NCBI GenBank assembly: GCA_903831635.1 | Contig: CAIKYN010000340.1 | Span: 1 to 15,398, forward strand | From: an uncultured Spartobacteria bacterium | Lineage (GTDB): Bacteria; Verrucomicrobiota; Verrucomicrobiia; Chthoniobacterales; UBA6821 | Direction: 5' to 3' | DNA: 15,398 nt | Shown here: positions 1 through 8,219 of the stretch, one piece after another | Position numbering within the stretch: position 1 is the stretch's first letter | Layout: every line of letters begins with the position of its first letter | Program-made: the position numbers and the translations under genes | Notes under the pieces: generated by a model | The model's database searches: none | What the model was told of the DNA's origin: nothing | Seen by the model: the letters and a program-made list of their open reading frames with translations, nothing else

Positions 1-3000
1 CCAATGGTTGTCGAGTCCTGGGCGTAGGATGTCTTTCTTAGAGTCGAGGACACTCTTGCTTCCGTCTCCAATGCCTTCCTGAAGCATGGCGTAGTTGTCG
101 GCAAGGCCAGACATAGAGAAGCCCCCACCCTCTGCCACCCGCACTCCCCAGAGGCGCTGGTTAAGTTCCATGTTCTGAGCATTGGCCTGGTTGAAGGCGA
201 TCGTTGCCACCTGCTGGTAGAAGGTCGGCATGATGGCGTTGAAGGCTTGGTTGTACTGGGAGGCCGTCAGGGAATCCAAGGTGGTGGAGACCACCAGTTG
301 GTCTCCGCTTGTCGCAGGGATGAAGCTGTTCAGTGCCGTTGCCACGTTGAGTTGATTCCTTCCCTGAGCTAACTGGGTGTAGCTCTGTGGAGCGATGATC
401 ACGGAGGCAGTCGGGTCGCCCTCGATCACCAAGCGGCCACGCTCACCGGCAGGGGCCTCGATTGAACTGAAGGTGCCGCTAATGGCACCCGTGGATGTCA
501 GGAAAGTGTATTTGTCACCAAACTGGGGAAGGTAGCCGTTGAGAGCACTCACAACCAAAGTGCCTCCCAGGTTGACCGTGCCATTGACCAAGAGTTTGTT
601 GTACTGGTTACCTGATGACGCTTGGAGGAGGAAAACTCCCCCGGCACTCTGAGTAAAGTTTCCATTCACCGTGAGGGTGCCCGAGGAACTTCCCGCATTG
701 CCCGGGGTGAGTGTACCGTTGTTGGTAAGATTACCACTCAAGGTACCCACACCGGTGAAACCACCTCCGCTCGATACCGTGAGGTAAGGTGTCACGATCC
801 CACCGTTATTCACCAGAACTCCATTGTTAACGGTCACAAAGTTTGACGAGGTGTTGGTCGCCCCGGTGGTAATCGTGGTGACTCCGCTCTGGATCGTCAG
901 CGAACTGTTGGTGGTGTTGACAGATATAGTCTGCACCCCGCTGTTGGTGACATTTCCTCCTCCACCACCCCCGATATACCATCCCAAGAGACTGTTAGAG
1001 GTCAGTTCAAAGGCCCAGTCTGCTCCTCCCAAGACCCTGAAATCATTGATCGTGAAGCCTGTTTGTTGAGCGAACGTGATAAGGGTATTGGTCCCCCCTT
1101 GGCTATAGCCGTGGAAGTTGAAAACATCATTTGTGCCGCCAAGGTTAGTGAAGGCGCCGCTGATCGTCAGTTGATTGGCCCCAGGTGTCATGGCAATCAC
1201 TCCGTTGCTGCTCCAAACCATGGAGGTGATACTGAGATTCCTTGCAAGAGAAAGGGTGGCTGAGTTGGTGCCTCCTCCCAGCGTTACGGAACTGGATCCT
1301 ATGGCATTCGTCACAGCGGTGGTCAATGCCCCGGAATCAACGATGATCCGCTCCGCCTGCACATGACCGCCATTGGTGATTGTCAGGGAATTTCCTGCAC
1401 CACCATTAGCCCCGATGGTGATATTGCCGCTGTTGGTCCAGAGGGATCCCGACCCAGTAACCAGTACGGAATTGCCTTCACTGACACTATTTGAACTATT
1501 GGTGTAGCCAATGAATGCAGAGGCACTGATCAGCTTTCCTCCATCGGAAACTACCAAGGAGTTGTCCGAGGAACCTTTCCACCCCACATAGAGCGTGTCA
1601 GAGTTGCTCCAGACAGAGCCAGTCCCGGTAATGGTCGCCGTATTGTTCGAGCAATTCAGTCCACCAACATAGCCAGTTGCAGAGGAGACAGTTCCACCGT
1701 TGGAAATCGTCAAGCTATTGTAAGAAGAGCCGTTATAAATATTGGTATCTCCCGTGAGAACCGAGGAGAGCAATCCGGTTCCACCGATTGCGAGAGCTAC
1801 TCCATTCTCCCATCCAGATCCGGCACCCGTGACGATCACCGAGTTGCTGTTAGCATTTTGCCCAAAAGGGAGGACATTTGCTAATCCACCGATCACACCG
1901 GCAACATCCTGTACTGTAGCACCGTTGGAGATAACCATGGTATTGGCTGAACCACCTGCTCCGATCGCTACCAGATCGAAGCCAACGCCCGAGTTGGAAC
2001 CCGTAACCGTAACTGAGTTGCTGGGTGAGAGAAATCCAACCAAACAGAGGTTTGTGTTTCCTCCTCCGTTATCTCCCAAAACCACACCGCCGTTGGAAAC
2101 CACCAAGCTATTTCCAGAGCTAGGAGACAAAGCAAAGTTGCTATCCTGAAGATTTACAAAAGAGGTGAAAATTGCCGAACCCACGAATAACTCACCCGCG
2201 GTTAGAATGGAGGAATTTGGTCCATTAGTTCCGGTAACTGTCACCGAATTGGAGACCGAGGAGAATGCTCCGATCAAGACCAAGCTATTGGAAGCGTTAA
2301 CGCTACCTCCATTCGTCACAACAAGGGCACCCGAATAATTCAGGAGGCCAACATCGATAAGTGAATTGAGGGAGCCATTATTCGTAGCAGGATTGATCGA
2401 TCCCGAGACCACCGTAGTACCCCCATAGAAAAGGGAATATCCGCTGTAGTTATTGCTACCCGTCAGATTCAGTGTTCCCGTACCCAGGACGACGAGTGAG
2501 AGGGCATTACTGCCCCCATTAAGATCAGTGAGGTTACTACCATACGTGAAGTTGGTCCCCGTGGTGTCAATGCCCAACCTTGCTCCGTCTAGGAATCCAT
2601 TGGTCGAGGAGGCATTGCCAAGAAGCTGGTTGATGTTTGCTTCCGTGAAAGGATTCGTTCCACCGACGGTGAAAATCGCCGTGGCATCATTGGAGACGAT
2701 CAGATTGGCCGCCGTCCACTCGTTTGTGTTGCCGCCATAGAGAGACTGAGTTCCAGAGAATTCGATCGATCCATCTAGGATTCTCGTCACTCCAGTATAG
2801 CTATTGCTACCGGTCAGGATCGTTGTCCCGAACGACTGCAATTGGTTCAAGGAGCCATTTCCGGAAATATCACTGGAAAGAATAAAAGGGTGATACTCAA
2901 GTGTGTGAGTGTTGGTTGAGTAAGAGTAGTCGCTTTGGTTGAAATTGATCGTACCTGTACCCGCGCCAAAGGTGATGGTCGGGGCGATGAGGGAGACTTG

Positions 3001-4362
3001 TGCGTCCTCGGAACCGAAAAGCCCCCCTCCATTCGTAGAACCGATATCAAGGGTACCAATCGATCCGCTGTTGGATGCGATCACGATTCCGCCGGAAGCA
3101 ATCACCGTGGCGCCATCTGCCACGGTCAGGTATCCGGATCCGGCATCACCGATGGTTAACGTGCCAGCATTAGTCCAGAGAGAACCACTGCCCGTCACAA
3201 GCATGACGGCATTTGATCCTTGGCTATATCCAAGATAGGTATTCCCTCCGACTGTCGCCTTCGCCCCATCAGAGAGCGTCAACTCGTCACCACTCTCCCC
3301 GTATCCGACATACACATTATTGGAAACAGACAATGAAGAGGCGAAACCTGTCACAATAACGGTGTTCGAACCGGCGACTGAGCGACCACCACTCCCGATA
3401 TAAAGTGATCCGCCAAGCGAAACCGAGGCTCCATTACTAACAAGTAGAATATTCCCTGCCCCGTAATCACCAAGCGTGAGATCCGATGAGTTGCTGTAAA
3501 GGGAATGTGCACCGGTTACCGTCAGCGTGTTGCTGTTGCCACCCCCACCCCCCAGCCCATCCCCGTAGCCGATATAATCGTCATATCCATATAACTTTGC
3601 CCCATTACTGACGGTAATGCTGTCTCCGTCTTCGTAGTAGCCAAGATAAAATCCATCCGTGTTGCCGAACATGGAGTTTGTTCCCGTGACCAACACCCTG
3701 TTATTCGCATTAATGTAGGACTCATCACCTAGGTAGGTTTCGTAAACCACAACATTCGCCCCATTGCTAATCATCAGGCTGTTGTTGGTGCCGTAGTAGT
3801 AGCCCAAATTGAAAGAGGACGAGTTGCTATAAAGTGAGTTGGTTCCGGTGACCGTCAGGGTATTGCCGTTACCATAGTAGCCAAGATAGCCGCTTCCCCC
3901 GGTGACGGATCCACCATTGGAAATAAGCAGGGAATTGCTCTCGCCATGATAGCCCATGTAGATATCACTTGAGTTCACCCATTTGGAATTACTTCCAGTC
4001 ACGAGCACCGTGTTGTTGGATGCCGTATTGCTGTACCCGATCCAACCAGTATTTCCGGCGACCTTCGCTCCATTCGAGATGACCATCAAGTTGCTGTTGC
4101 CTCCATAGCCGATATAAAGATCGCCGGTGTTGGTCAGAAGTGTGTGCAAGTTGGCAACCGTCAACTGGTTATTTGAGTCACCGGCATTATGACCAACATA
4201 AGAATTGGAGTAGCCATTCGTTCCCGAAATGAAGTTGGTCGTATTTCCCGAGGAATTCGAGCCAACATAGAGATCCTGAGCATTCGATCGTTCCGATGAG
4301 CCGATGAGCAATAAGATTGCTGACAGCACCGGAAGCAGGGAGAGACTATTCGTGATTTTCAT
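1..4362 (-). CDS. Autotransporter (type V secretion) passenger, C-terminal barrel cut off by window edge
   Basis: The frame stays open from an ATG at 4360-4362 to base 1, 1454 codons, without reaching a stop. The N-terminus is a signal peptide: MKIT, a hydrophobic stretch at about residues 6-21, then a likely cut after SNA (residue 28). Residues about 30-420 and 678-1000 are Asn/Ser/Gly/Thr-rich repeats of the form VTGxxSxWxN...LYIGYxGxxNxLxISNGGxV, matching the T5SS/PEP-CTERM-associated repeat type. Between them are two autotransporter-associated repeats (LTGSNSYTG near 2790, LTGSNNYSG near 2450). Near residue 1215 comes GTLTPGN...GTLTVNGNFTQ, typical of the end of a passenger. The last 100 residues (TFYQQVATIAFNQ...QRLWGVR) resemble the linker before a beta-barrel, so I infer that an outer-membrane barrel lies beyond the edge. 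A surface-exposed beta-helix is likely; its ligand or target is unknown. No Shine-Dalgarno is seen. It lies 81 bases behind purL with no obvious functional link. Confidence 0.88.
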   Translation of the reverse strand, partial: MKITNSLSLLPVLSAILLLIGSSERSNAQDLYVGSNSSGNTTNFISGTNGYSNSYVGHNAGDSNNQLTVANLHTLLTNTGDLYIGYGGNSNLMVISNGAKVAGNTGWIGYSNTASNNTVLVTGSNSKWVNSSDIYMGYHGESNSLLISNGGSVTGGSGYLGYYGNGNTLTVTGTNSLYSNSSSFNLGYYYGTNNSLMISNGANVVVYETYLGDESYINANNRVLVTGTNSMFGNTDGFYLGYYEDGDSITVSNGAKLYGYDDYIGYGDGLGGGGGNSNTLTVTGAHSLYSNSSDLTLGDYGAGNILLVSNGASVSLGGSLYIGSGGRSVAGSNTVIVTGFASSLSVSNNVYVGYGESGDELTLSDGAKATVGGNTYLGYSQGSNAVMLVTGSGSLWTNAGTLTIGDAGSGYLTVADGATVIASGGIVIASNSGSIGTLDIGSTNGGGLFGSEDAQVSLIAPTITFGAGTGTINFNQSDYSYSTNTHTLEYHPFILSSDISGNGSLNQLQSFGTTILTGSNSYTGVTRILDGSIEFSGTQSLYGGNTNEWTAANLIVSNDATAIFTVGGTNPFTEANINQLLGNASSTNGFLDGARLGIDTTGTNFTYGSNLTDLNGGSNALSLVVLGTGTLNLTGSNNYSGYSLFYGGTTVVSGSINPATNNGSLNSLIDVGLLNYSGALVVTNGGSVNASNSLVLIGAFSSVSNSVTVTGTNGPNSSILTAGELFVGSAIFTSFVNLQDSNFALSPSSGNSLVVSNGGVVLGDNGGGNTNLCLVGFLSPSNSVTVTGSNSGVGFDLVAIGAGGSANTMVISNGATVQDVAGVIGGLANVLPFGQNANSNSVIVTGAGSGWENGVALAIGGTGLLSSVLTGDTNIYNGSSYNSLTISNGGTVSSATGYVGGLNCSNNTATITGTGSVWSNSDTLYVGWKGSSDNSLVVSDGGKLISASAFIGYTNSSNSVSEGNSVLVTGSGSLWTNSGNITIGANGGAGNSLTITNGGHVQAERIIVDSGALTTAVTNAIGSSSVTLGGGTNSATLSLARNLSITSMVWSSNGVIAMTPGANQLTISGAFTNLGGTNDVFNFHGYSQGGTNTLITFAQQTGFTINDFRVLGGADWAFELTSNSLLGWYIGGGGGGNVTNSGVQTISVNTTNSSLTIQSGVTTITTGATNTSSNFVTVNNGVLVNNGGIVTPYLTVSSGGGFTGVGTLSGNLTNNGTLTPGNAGSSSGTLTVNGNFTQSAGGVFLLQASSGNQYNKLLVNGTVNLGGTLVVSALNGYLPQFGDKYTFLTSTGAISGTFSSIEAPAGERGRLVIEGDPTASVIIAPQSYTQLAQGRNQLNVATALNSFIPATSGDQLVVSTTLDSLTASQYNQAFNAIMPTFYQQVATIAFNQANAQNMELNQRLWGVRVAEGGGFSMSGLADNYAMLQEGIGDGSKSVLDSKKDILRPGLDNHW
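1360..2330 (-). repeat. Autotransporter repeat block B (same family as block A)
   Basis: This is a second run of about five or six units of the same VTGxxSxWxN / xxIGxxGxxNxLxISNGGxV type. VTG cores lie near 2235, 2005, 1830, 1630 and 1465. Two units carry the clear SLWTNS or SVWSNS form. The units are less regular in length than in block A. The block is followed by a non-repeat stretch leading to the passenger C-terminus. Edges are approximate. Confidence 0.7.
3100..4275 (-). repeat. Autotransporter repeat block A (about 55-residue units)
   Basis: Roughly seven imperfect units follow each other directly after the signal peptide. Each has an NxLxVTGxxSxW/YxN core, then a YIGY/YLGY strand, then a VSNGAxV strand. 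The VTG cores lie near 4010, 3850, 3690, 3525, 3360 and 3200, a spacing of about 150-170 bases. The units differ at the DNA level, so this is an old protein repeat and not a recent tandem duplication. Edges are approximate. Confidence 0.75.
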
Positions 4363-4414
4363 GGTTAAAAGATTGGTTGGGTCAAGGGGCAATAGACAGG
4401 CTTGGAAAGATAAA

Positions 4415-4429
4415 TCGGTAGAGTACCGA
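4415..4429 (-). terminator. Candidate terminator hairpin behind purL
   Basis: TCGGTA-CTC-TACCGA is a perfect 6-bp stem with a 3-base loop. On the minus strand it is followed by an interrupted T-rich run (TTTATCTTT). It starts about 15 bases after the purL stop and ends about 50 bases before the autotransporter start. The position suits an intrinsic terminator for the purSQL unit. The stem is short and only half GC, so it may be weak or leaky. Confidence 0.45.
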
Positions 4430-4443
4430 CTGGACGCAGTGAA

Positions 4444-6669
4444 CTAACCTTCCATTAATACTGGAATGGCTCTTTCAAAGGTTTCGTTCAGCGAAGCAAC
4501 CGTCCAACTGTAGGAATTTGCTCCTGTCTTGATGGAGAGTTCGGCTTGGGCCGTGACCTCACCGATCTTGCAGAAGGGAACGCCTGTGGCGGAGAGCTCT
4601 TTCTCAAGAGCAGCAGCATCAGATGCCTTTGCGGAAATGACGATGCGGCCCTGGGTCTCGTTGAAGAGAACCACATCGGGACGCTGATCGGTAACACCGA
4701 GATCAATCGATGCGCCCAGATTCGTGCCGAAGGTTGACTCTGCGATCGCCACGGCAAGACCACCCTCCGAGCAATCGTGGGCGCTACGCACGAGTCCCTT
4801 GCGGATCACTCCGAGCAGGGCGTAGTGAATGGCGATTTCCTTATCGAAGTCGAGGCTCGGAGGAGCACCTTCCTTGCGGCCATGGATGGCCAGGAGATAA
4901 TGTGAAGCACCGAGTTCACTACCGATCTCACCCAGAAGATAGATTTGATCCCCAGCCTCCTTGAAGGCTTGGGTCGTGATATGGGCAGCATCAGCAATGG
5001 TTCCCACCATGGAGATGGTCGGGGTCGGATCGATCGCCCCTGCGGGACTCTCGTTGTAGAGGCTGACATTGCCCCCGGTGACCGGGACGCCAAAGGCCCG
5101 GCAACCCTCGGAGATCCCCTCCACGGCGGCGCGGAGTTGATAGAAGTTCTCGGGCTTGTGGGGGTTGCCGAAATTAAGATTGTCGGTGACACCGATCGGA
5201 ACGGCACCGGAGCAGGCAAGGTTGCGGGCGCACTCGGCGACGGCAATGCGGGCACCGACCGAGGGATCGAGTTTGCAATAGATGGCGTTGCAGTCGGTGG
5301 CCGCGGCTAGGATCTTGTTTGCTTCGCGGACGATGAAGACGGCGGCATCGGAACCGGGAAGCACAGCTGTCCCGGTGCGAACCATGTGGTCGTACTGGCG
5401 CCAAACCCAGCGCTTGCTAGCAATACTGGGATGAGCGAGGAGTTGCGGCAGAGCCGTTGTCGGATCAGCCTGCGGAACGCTAGAGAGATCAAGCGGTGCC
5501 GGCGGGGTGAAGGGGGCTGCCTCGCGTGAATAGAGGGGTCCGTCATCAGCGAGTGAGCGGGCGGGAACATTTACGACCACATCATTGCCGTTGCGGACGC
5601 GCATCATGCCGTCATCAGTGACCTTGCCGATCTCGGCATAGGGGAGATCCCACTTCTCGAAGATCCTCTTCACAACATCCTCGCGGCCCTTCTTCACGAT
5701 CACGAGCATGCGCTCCTGCGACTCGCTCAGGAGAACCTCGTATGGGGTCTGTCCCTTGGCCCGCTGGGGAACGAGTTGGATATCGATCTCGACACCTGTG
5801 CCACCGCGGCTGGCGGTCTCACAGGTGGAGCAGGTGAGTCCGGCAGCACCCATGTCCTGAATACCAGCGACGGCATCAGTGGCAAGGAGCTCAAGGCAAG
5901 CCTCAAGCAAAAGCTTCTCACGGAAAGGATCGCCCACCTGAACGGCTGGACGATCGGCCTTCGACTCCTCGGTCAGTTCGCGAGACGCGAAAGCAGCACC
6001 AGCGAGTCCATCGCGACCGGTCTCGGCACCGACATAAAAGACAGGGTTACCAATTCCCTCGGCCGCACCACGGGCGATCTGATCATGGCGGAGGATGCCA
6101 AGGCAGAAGGCGTTCACCAGCGGGTTTCCGCTGTAGCTCTCGTCGAAATAAACTTCACCAGCGATGGTCGGCAGTCCGATACAGTTCCCATAATGAGCGA
6201 TACCGGCAACAACTCCTGCGAAGAGACGGCGGTTGGTCTTCGCCTGCTCGCTGTCACCCTCGATGGACCCGAAGCGTAATGAATCCATGAGGAAGACAGG
6301 ACGCGCTCCCATGGTGAAGATGTCGCGAATGATGCCGCCGACACCTGTGGCCGCTCCCTGAAAGGGTTCAACGGCGCTGGGGTGATTGTGACTCTCTATC
6401 TTGAACGCCACGGCCCAACCATCGCCGATATCGATGACACCCGCATTCTCCTCACCTGCCTTAACCAAGACGCTGGGGCCGGTGGTGGGGAACTTGCGTA
6501 GTTCAGGACGGGAGTTCTTGTAGGAGCAATGCTCACTCCACATGACGGAGAAGACCCCCAATTCCTCAAAGCTGGGTTCACGTCCGAGGATGGAAAGAAC
6601 CTTTTCGTACTCTTCAGGGGAGAGTCCGTGCTTGGCAATGAGTTCGGGAGTGATCGCGGGATTGGACAT
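4444..6669 (-). CDS. purL: Phosphoribosylformylglycinamidine synthase, large subunit PurL
   Basis: This is the synthetase subunit of FGAM synthase, which converts FGAR to FGAM with ATP and ammonia from PurQ in step 4 of cytoplasmic purine synthesis. At 741 residues it is the short PurL form that works with separate PurS and PurQ. Visible motifs are MWSEHCSYKNSRPELRKFP (residues 43-61), the IESHNHPSAVEPFQGAATG block (91-109), GGIIRDIFTMGARP, QDMGAAGLTCSTCE, SESQERMLV, and VTGGNVSLYNE in the second half. These are the paired AIRS-type ATP-binding halves. It is the last gene of purS-purQ-purL, 72 bases after purQ. No Shine-Dalgarno is present; the leader reads CTTTTCTC before ATG. The gene appears complete. 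Confidence 0.97.
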   Translation of the reverse strand: MSNPAITPELIAKHGLSPEEYEKVLSILGREPSFEELGVFSVMWSEHCSYKNSRPELRKFPTTGPSVLVKAGEENAGVIDIGDGWAVAFKIESHNHPSAVEPFQGAATGVGGIIRDIFTMGARPVFLMDSLRFGSIEGDSEQAKTNRRLFAGVVAGIAHYGNCIGLPTIAGEVYFDESYSGNPLVNAFCLGILRHDQIARGAAEGIGNPVFYVGAETGRDGLAGAAFASRELTEESKADRPAVQVGDPFREKLLLEACLELLATDAVAGIQDMGAAGLTCSTCETASRGGTGVEIDIQLVPQRAKGQTPYEVLLSESQERMLVIVKKGREDVVKRIFEKWDLPYAEIGKVTDDGMMRVRNGNDVVVNVPARSLADDGPLYSREAAPFTPPAPLDLSSVPQADPTTALPQLLAHPSIASKRWVWRQYDHMVRTGTAVLPGSDAAVFIVREANKILAAATDCNAIYCKLDPSVGARIAVAECARNLACSGAVPIGVTDNLNFGNPHKPENFYQLRAAVEGISEGCRAFGVPVTGGNVSLYNESPAGAIDPTPTISMVGTIADAAHITTQAFKEAGDQIYLLGEIGSELGASHYLLAIHGRKEGAPPSLDFDKEIAIHYALLGVIRKGLVRSAHDCSEGGLAVAIAESTFGTNLGASIDLGVTDQRPDVVLFNETQGRIVISAKASDAAALEKELSATGVPFCKIGEVTAQAELSIKTGANSYSWTVASLNETFERAIPVLMEG

Positions 6670-6741
6670 GAGAAAAGTGAAAAGAGTTAAAAAGTTAGAA
6701 TGTGAAAAGGTTGACGCGATGAGTCTTCGGTACTCCCTTGC

Positions 6742-7446
6742 TCATTTTGCCTTGGCTTGAGCCACCGCTTCGATCATCGACTGGAAGATCCCCCGGCCTT
6801 CAGATCCCCCGAGAAGAGGATCGCAGACACGCTCGGGATGCGGCATGAGGCCGAAGACATTCCTTCCATGACTGCAGATACCGGCGATATTCCCCAGCGA
6901 ACCATTAGGGTTGGCCTCCGGGGTGACATTGCCCGAGGCATCGCAGTAGCGGACGAGCACCTGCCCGTTGGCCTCGATCTGAGCCAGGGTCTCGGGATCG
7001 GCAAAATAATTTCCCTCGCCATGGGCGATCGGGATGTCGAGCACCTGTCCCTTGTGAAGCACGGAAGTGAACGGAGTGTCGGTATTCTCGACGCGAAGAT
7101 GGAGATGCTCACAGCGGAACAGAAGTCCGTTATTGCGAAGCAGCGTGCCGGGCAGGAGTCCCGCCTCGCAGAGGATCTGAAATCCATTGCAGATACCAAG
7201 CACCAGGACGCCTGCATCGGCTGCAGCCCGGACGGCACCCATGATCGGGGAGAATCGGGCGATCGATCCGCAGCGGAGATAATCTCCATAGGAGAAGCCG
7301 CCGGGCAGAACCACGGCGTCGTAACCGGCAAGAGAGGTCTCCTTGTGCCAGACGATCTCGGCATCAACGCCAGGGAAGGAAAGGAGTGCGGCCTGGCAGT
7401 CGGTGTCGCAGTTCGATCCGGGAAACTGAATGACGGCAACCTTCAT
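6742..7446 (-). CDS. purQ: Phosphoribosylformylglycinamidine synthase, glutaminase subunit PurQ
   Basis: This class I glutamine amidotransferase releases ammonia from glutamine and channels it to PurL. The start at 7446 gives MKVAVIQFPGSNCD, the usual PurQ N-terminus, and a 234-residue protein. An upstream in-frame ATG at 7458 would add only MAPI and also remains possible. The nucleophile is Cys86 in VLGICNGFQIL, and the triad is completed by His203 and Glu205 in MPHPERV. VLPGGFSYGDYLRCG (about 46-60) is the conserved loop near the active site. The gene begins close behind purS (stop at 7461-7463) and precedes purL, as expected for a co-transcribed FGAM synthase complex. Confidence 0.96.
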   Translation of the reverse strand: MKVAVIQFPGSNCDTDCQAALLSFPGVDAEIVWHKETSLAGYDAVVLPGGFSYGDYLRCGSIARFSPIMGAVRAAADAGVLVLGICNGFQILCEAGLLPGTLLRNNGLLFRCEHLHLRVENTDTPFTSVLHKGQVLDIPIAHGEGNYFADPETLAQIEANGQVLVRYCDASGNVTPEANPNGSLGNIAGICSHGRNVFGLMPHPERVCDPLLGGSEGRGIFQSMIEAVAQAKAK

Positions 7447-7460
7447 GATCGGCGCCATCG

Positions 7461-7691
7461 TCAGGAGAGAATGTCGAGCTTGTAATCCTCGACCACTGGA
7501 TTGGAGAGCAGGTCGTGGGCGATCTCGTGGAGCTTTTTCTCGTCGGCGCCATCGACCTCGATCTCGATCGATTTTCCGATACGGACGGAGCGGACTCCCT
7601 TGAGACCAAGGTGCTCCATGGCACGGCCGGTAGCTACTCCGGCTGGATCAAGAATTGCGGGTTTCGGCATGACGGTAACGACGGCTTTCAT
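7461..7691 (-). CDS. purS: Phosphoribosylformylglycinamidine synthase subunit PurS
   Basis: This is a small 76-residue protein with the PurS pattern. It has an MKAVVTVMPKPAILDP N-terminus, GRAMEHLGLKGVRSVRIGK in the middle, and a final VVEDYKLDIL strand. PurS dimers bridge PurL and PurQ and are needed for ammonia transfer in organisms with the three-subunit enzyme. It is the first gene of the purS-purQ-purL unit. The ATG is preceded by CTTATCTC and has no Shine-Dalgarno. It is divergent from the Fe-S carrier gene, whose start is 126 bases away, so the purine promoter must lie in that gap or overlap the neighbouring gene. Confidence 0.95.
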   Translation of the reverse strand: MKAVVTVMPKPAILDPAGVATGRAMEHLGLKGVRSVRIGKSIEIEVDGADEKKLHEIAHDLLSNPVVEDYKLDILS

Positions 7692-7817
7692 GAGATAAGG
7701 AAAATCGGGCCTCTCGTTGAAGCGGACAAGCCAAAAGGAAAAAAACTCTTTTTCCTGACGATATTTCTCCTAACGACTCCGTTTGACTTCGGGTAATGCA
7801 TCCTGAAAAGTAGGCTC
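7692..7817. promoter_or_regulatory. Divergent promoter region between purS and the A-type carrier gene
   Basis: This 126-base gap should hold the promoters for the purine genes (minus) and the carrier gene (plus). It contains a perfect inverted repeat, AGGAAAAA (7736-7743) and TTTTTCCT (7749-7756), with a 5-base centre. The repeat sits about 45 bases upstream of the purS start, so an operator or leader hairpin is more likely than a terminator. I cannot point to convincing -35/-10 boxes. No purine riboswitch was recognised by eye. Confidence 0.4.
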
Positions 7818-8153
7818 ATGATCCAGATCACGGACTCGGCGGCAAAGCACCTCCGGGAGCTAGCAACGGAAAAAGGCTCCCCAGGACTGCGCCTCGCCGT
7901 GGAAAAAGGAGGCTGCGCCGGCCTGCAATACGCCATGAGCCTTGGAGGGCCACTCCCAGGTGATGAGGTGACGGAACGCGATGGCGCCGTCGTGGCCATT
8001 GATCCCGAGAGCAGCGCACATCTCGACGGATGCACTATCGATTATGTCGACGAACTGACAGGGGCGGGCTTTCGGGTGATCAACCCCCATGCATCGCGGA
8101 GCTGCGGCTGCGGCACATCCTTTGAGCCGGCCCACGAAGAAAAACCAGCGTGA
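7818..8153 (+). CDS. A-type Fe-S cluster carrier protein (HesB/IscA/ErpA/SufA family)
   Basis: This 111-residue protein begins MIQITDSAAKHLREL, the standard start of the family, and carries the three conserved cysteines: Cys33 in GGCAG, and Cys96 and Cys98 in SCGCGTSF. These bind a [2Fe-2S] or [4Fe-4S] cluster for transfer to target proteins. GFRVINPHASRSCGCG closely follows the family C-terminus. Which subfamily (IscA, SufA or ErpA) cannot be settled from sequence alone. It is not inside the suf gene set 3 kb to the right, so it may act as a general carrier. A short AGG four bases before the ATG is at best a weak ribosome site. The membrane-protein gene follows 66 bases later on the same strand. 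Confidence 0.92.
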   Translation: MIQITDSAAKHLRELATEKGSPGLRLAVEKGGCAGLQYAMSLGGPLPGDEVTERDGAVVAIDPESSAHLDGCTIDYVDELTGAGFRVINPHASRSCGCGTSFEPAHEEKPA

Positions 8154-8219
8154 TACCCGACGGCATTCACCCGTTTTCGGTTGCCTCTGGCCGAGCACCT
8201 CGCTCTTCTTAAAGGATTC

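Noticed and set aside
622..3238. Several plus-strand reading frames of 60-135 codons (for example 1742-2149)
   Set aside because: They lie opposite the continuous minus-strand autotransporter frame and have repetitive, biased composition that follows from the repeats on the other strand.
1360..4275. CRISPR-like or satellite DNA repeat array
   Set aside because: The repeats are conserved at protein level with diverged DNA, variable unit length and an open frame throughout, so they are protein repeats.
6757..7485. 242-codon plus-strand frame opposite purQ
   Set aside because: It is an antisense shadow of purQ, which has all catalytic residues. The plus frame has no recognisable motif.
7780..7817. 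Sigma-70-like promoter (TTGACT) before the Fe-S carrier gene
   Set aside because: No reasonable -10 box lies at proper spacing before the ATG, so the match is likely chance.
8181..8219. Upstream TTG start for the membrane protein
   Set aside because: The ATG at 8220 has AAAGGA directly before it. The TTG has no ribosome site and adds only 13 residues.
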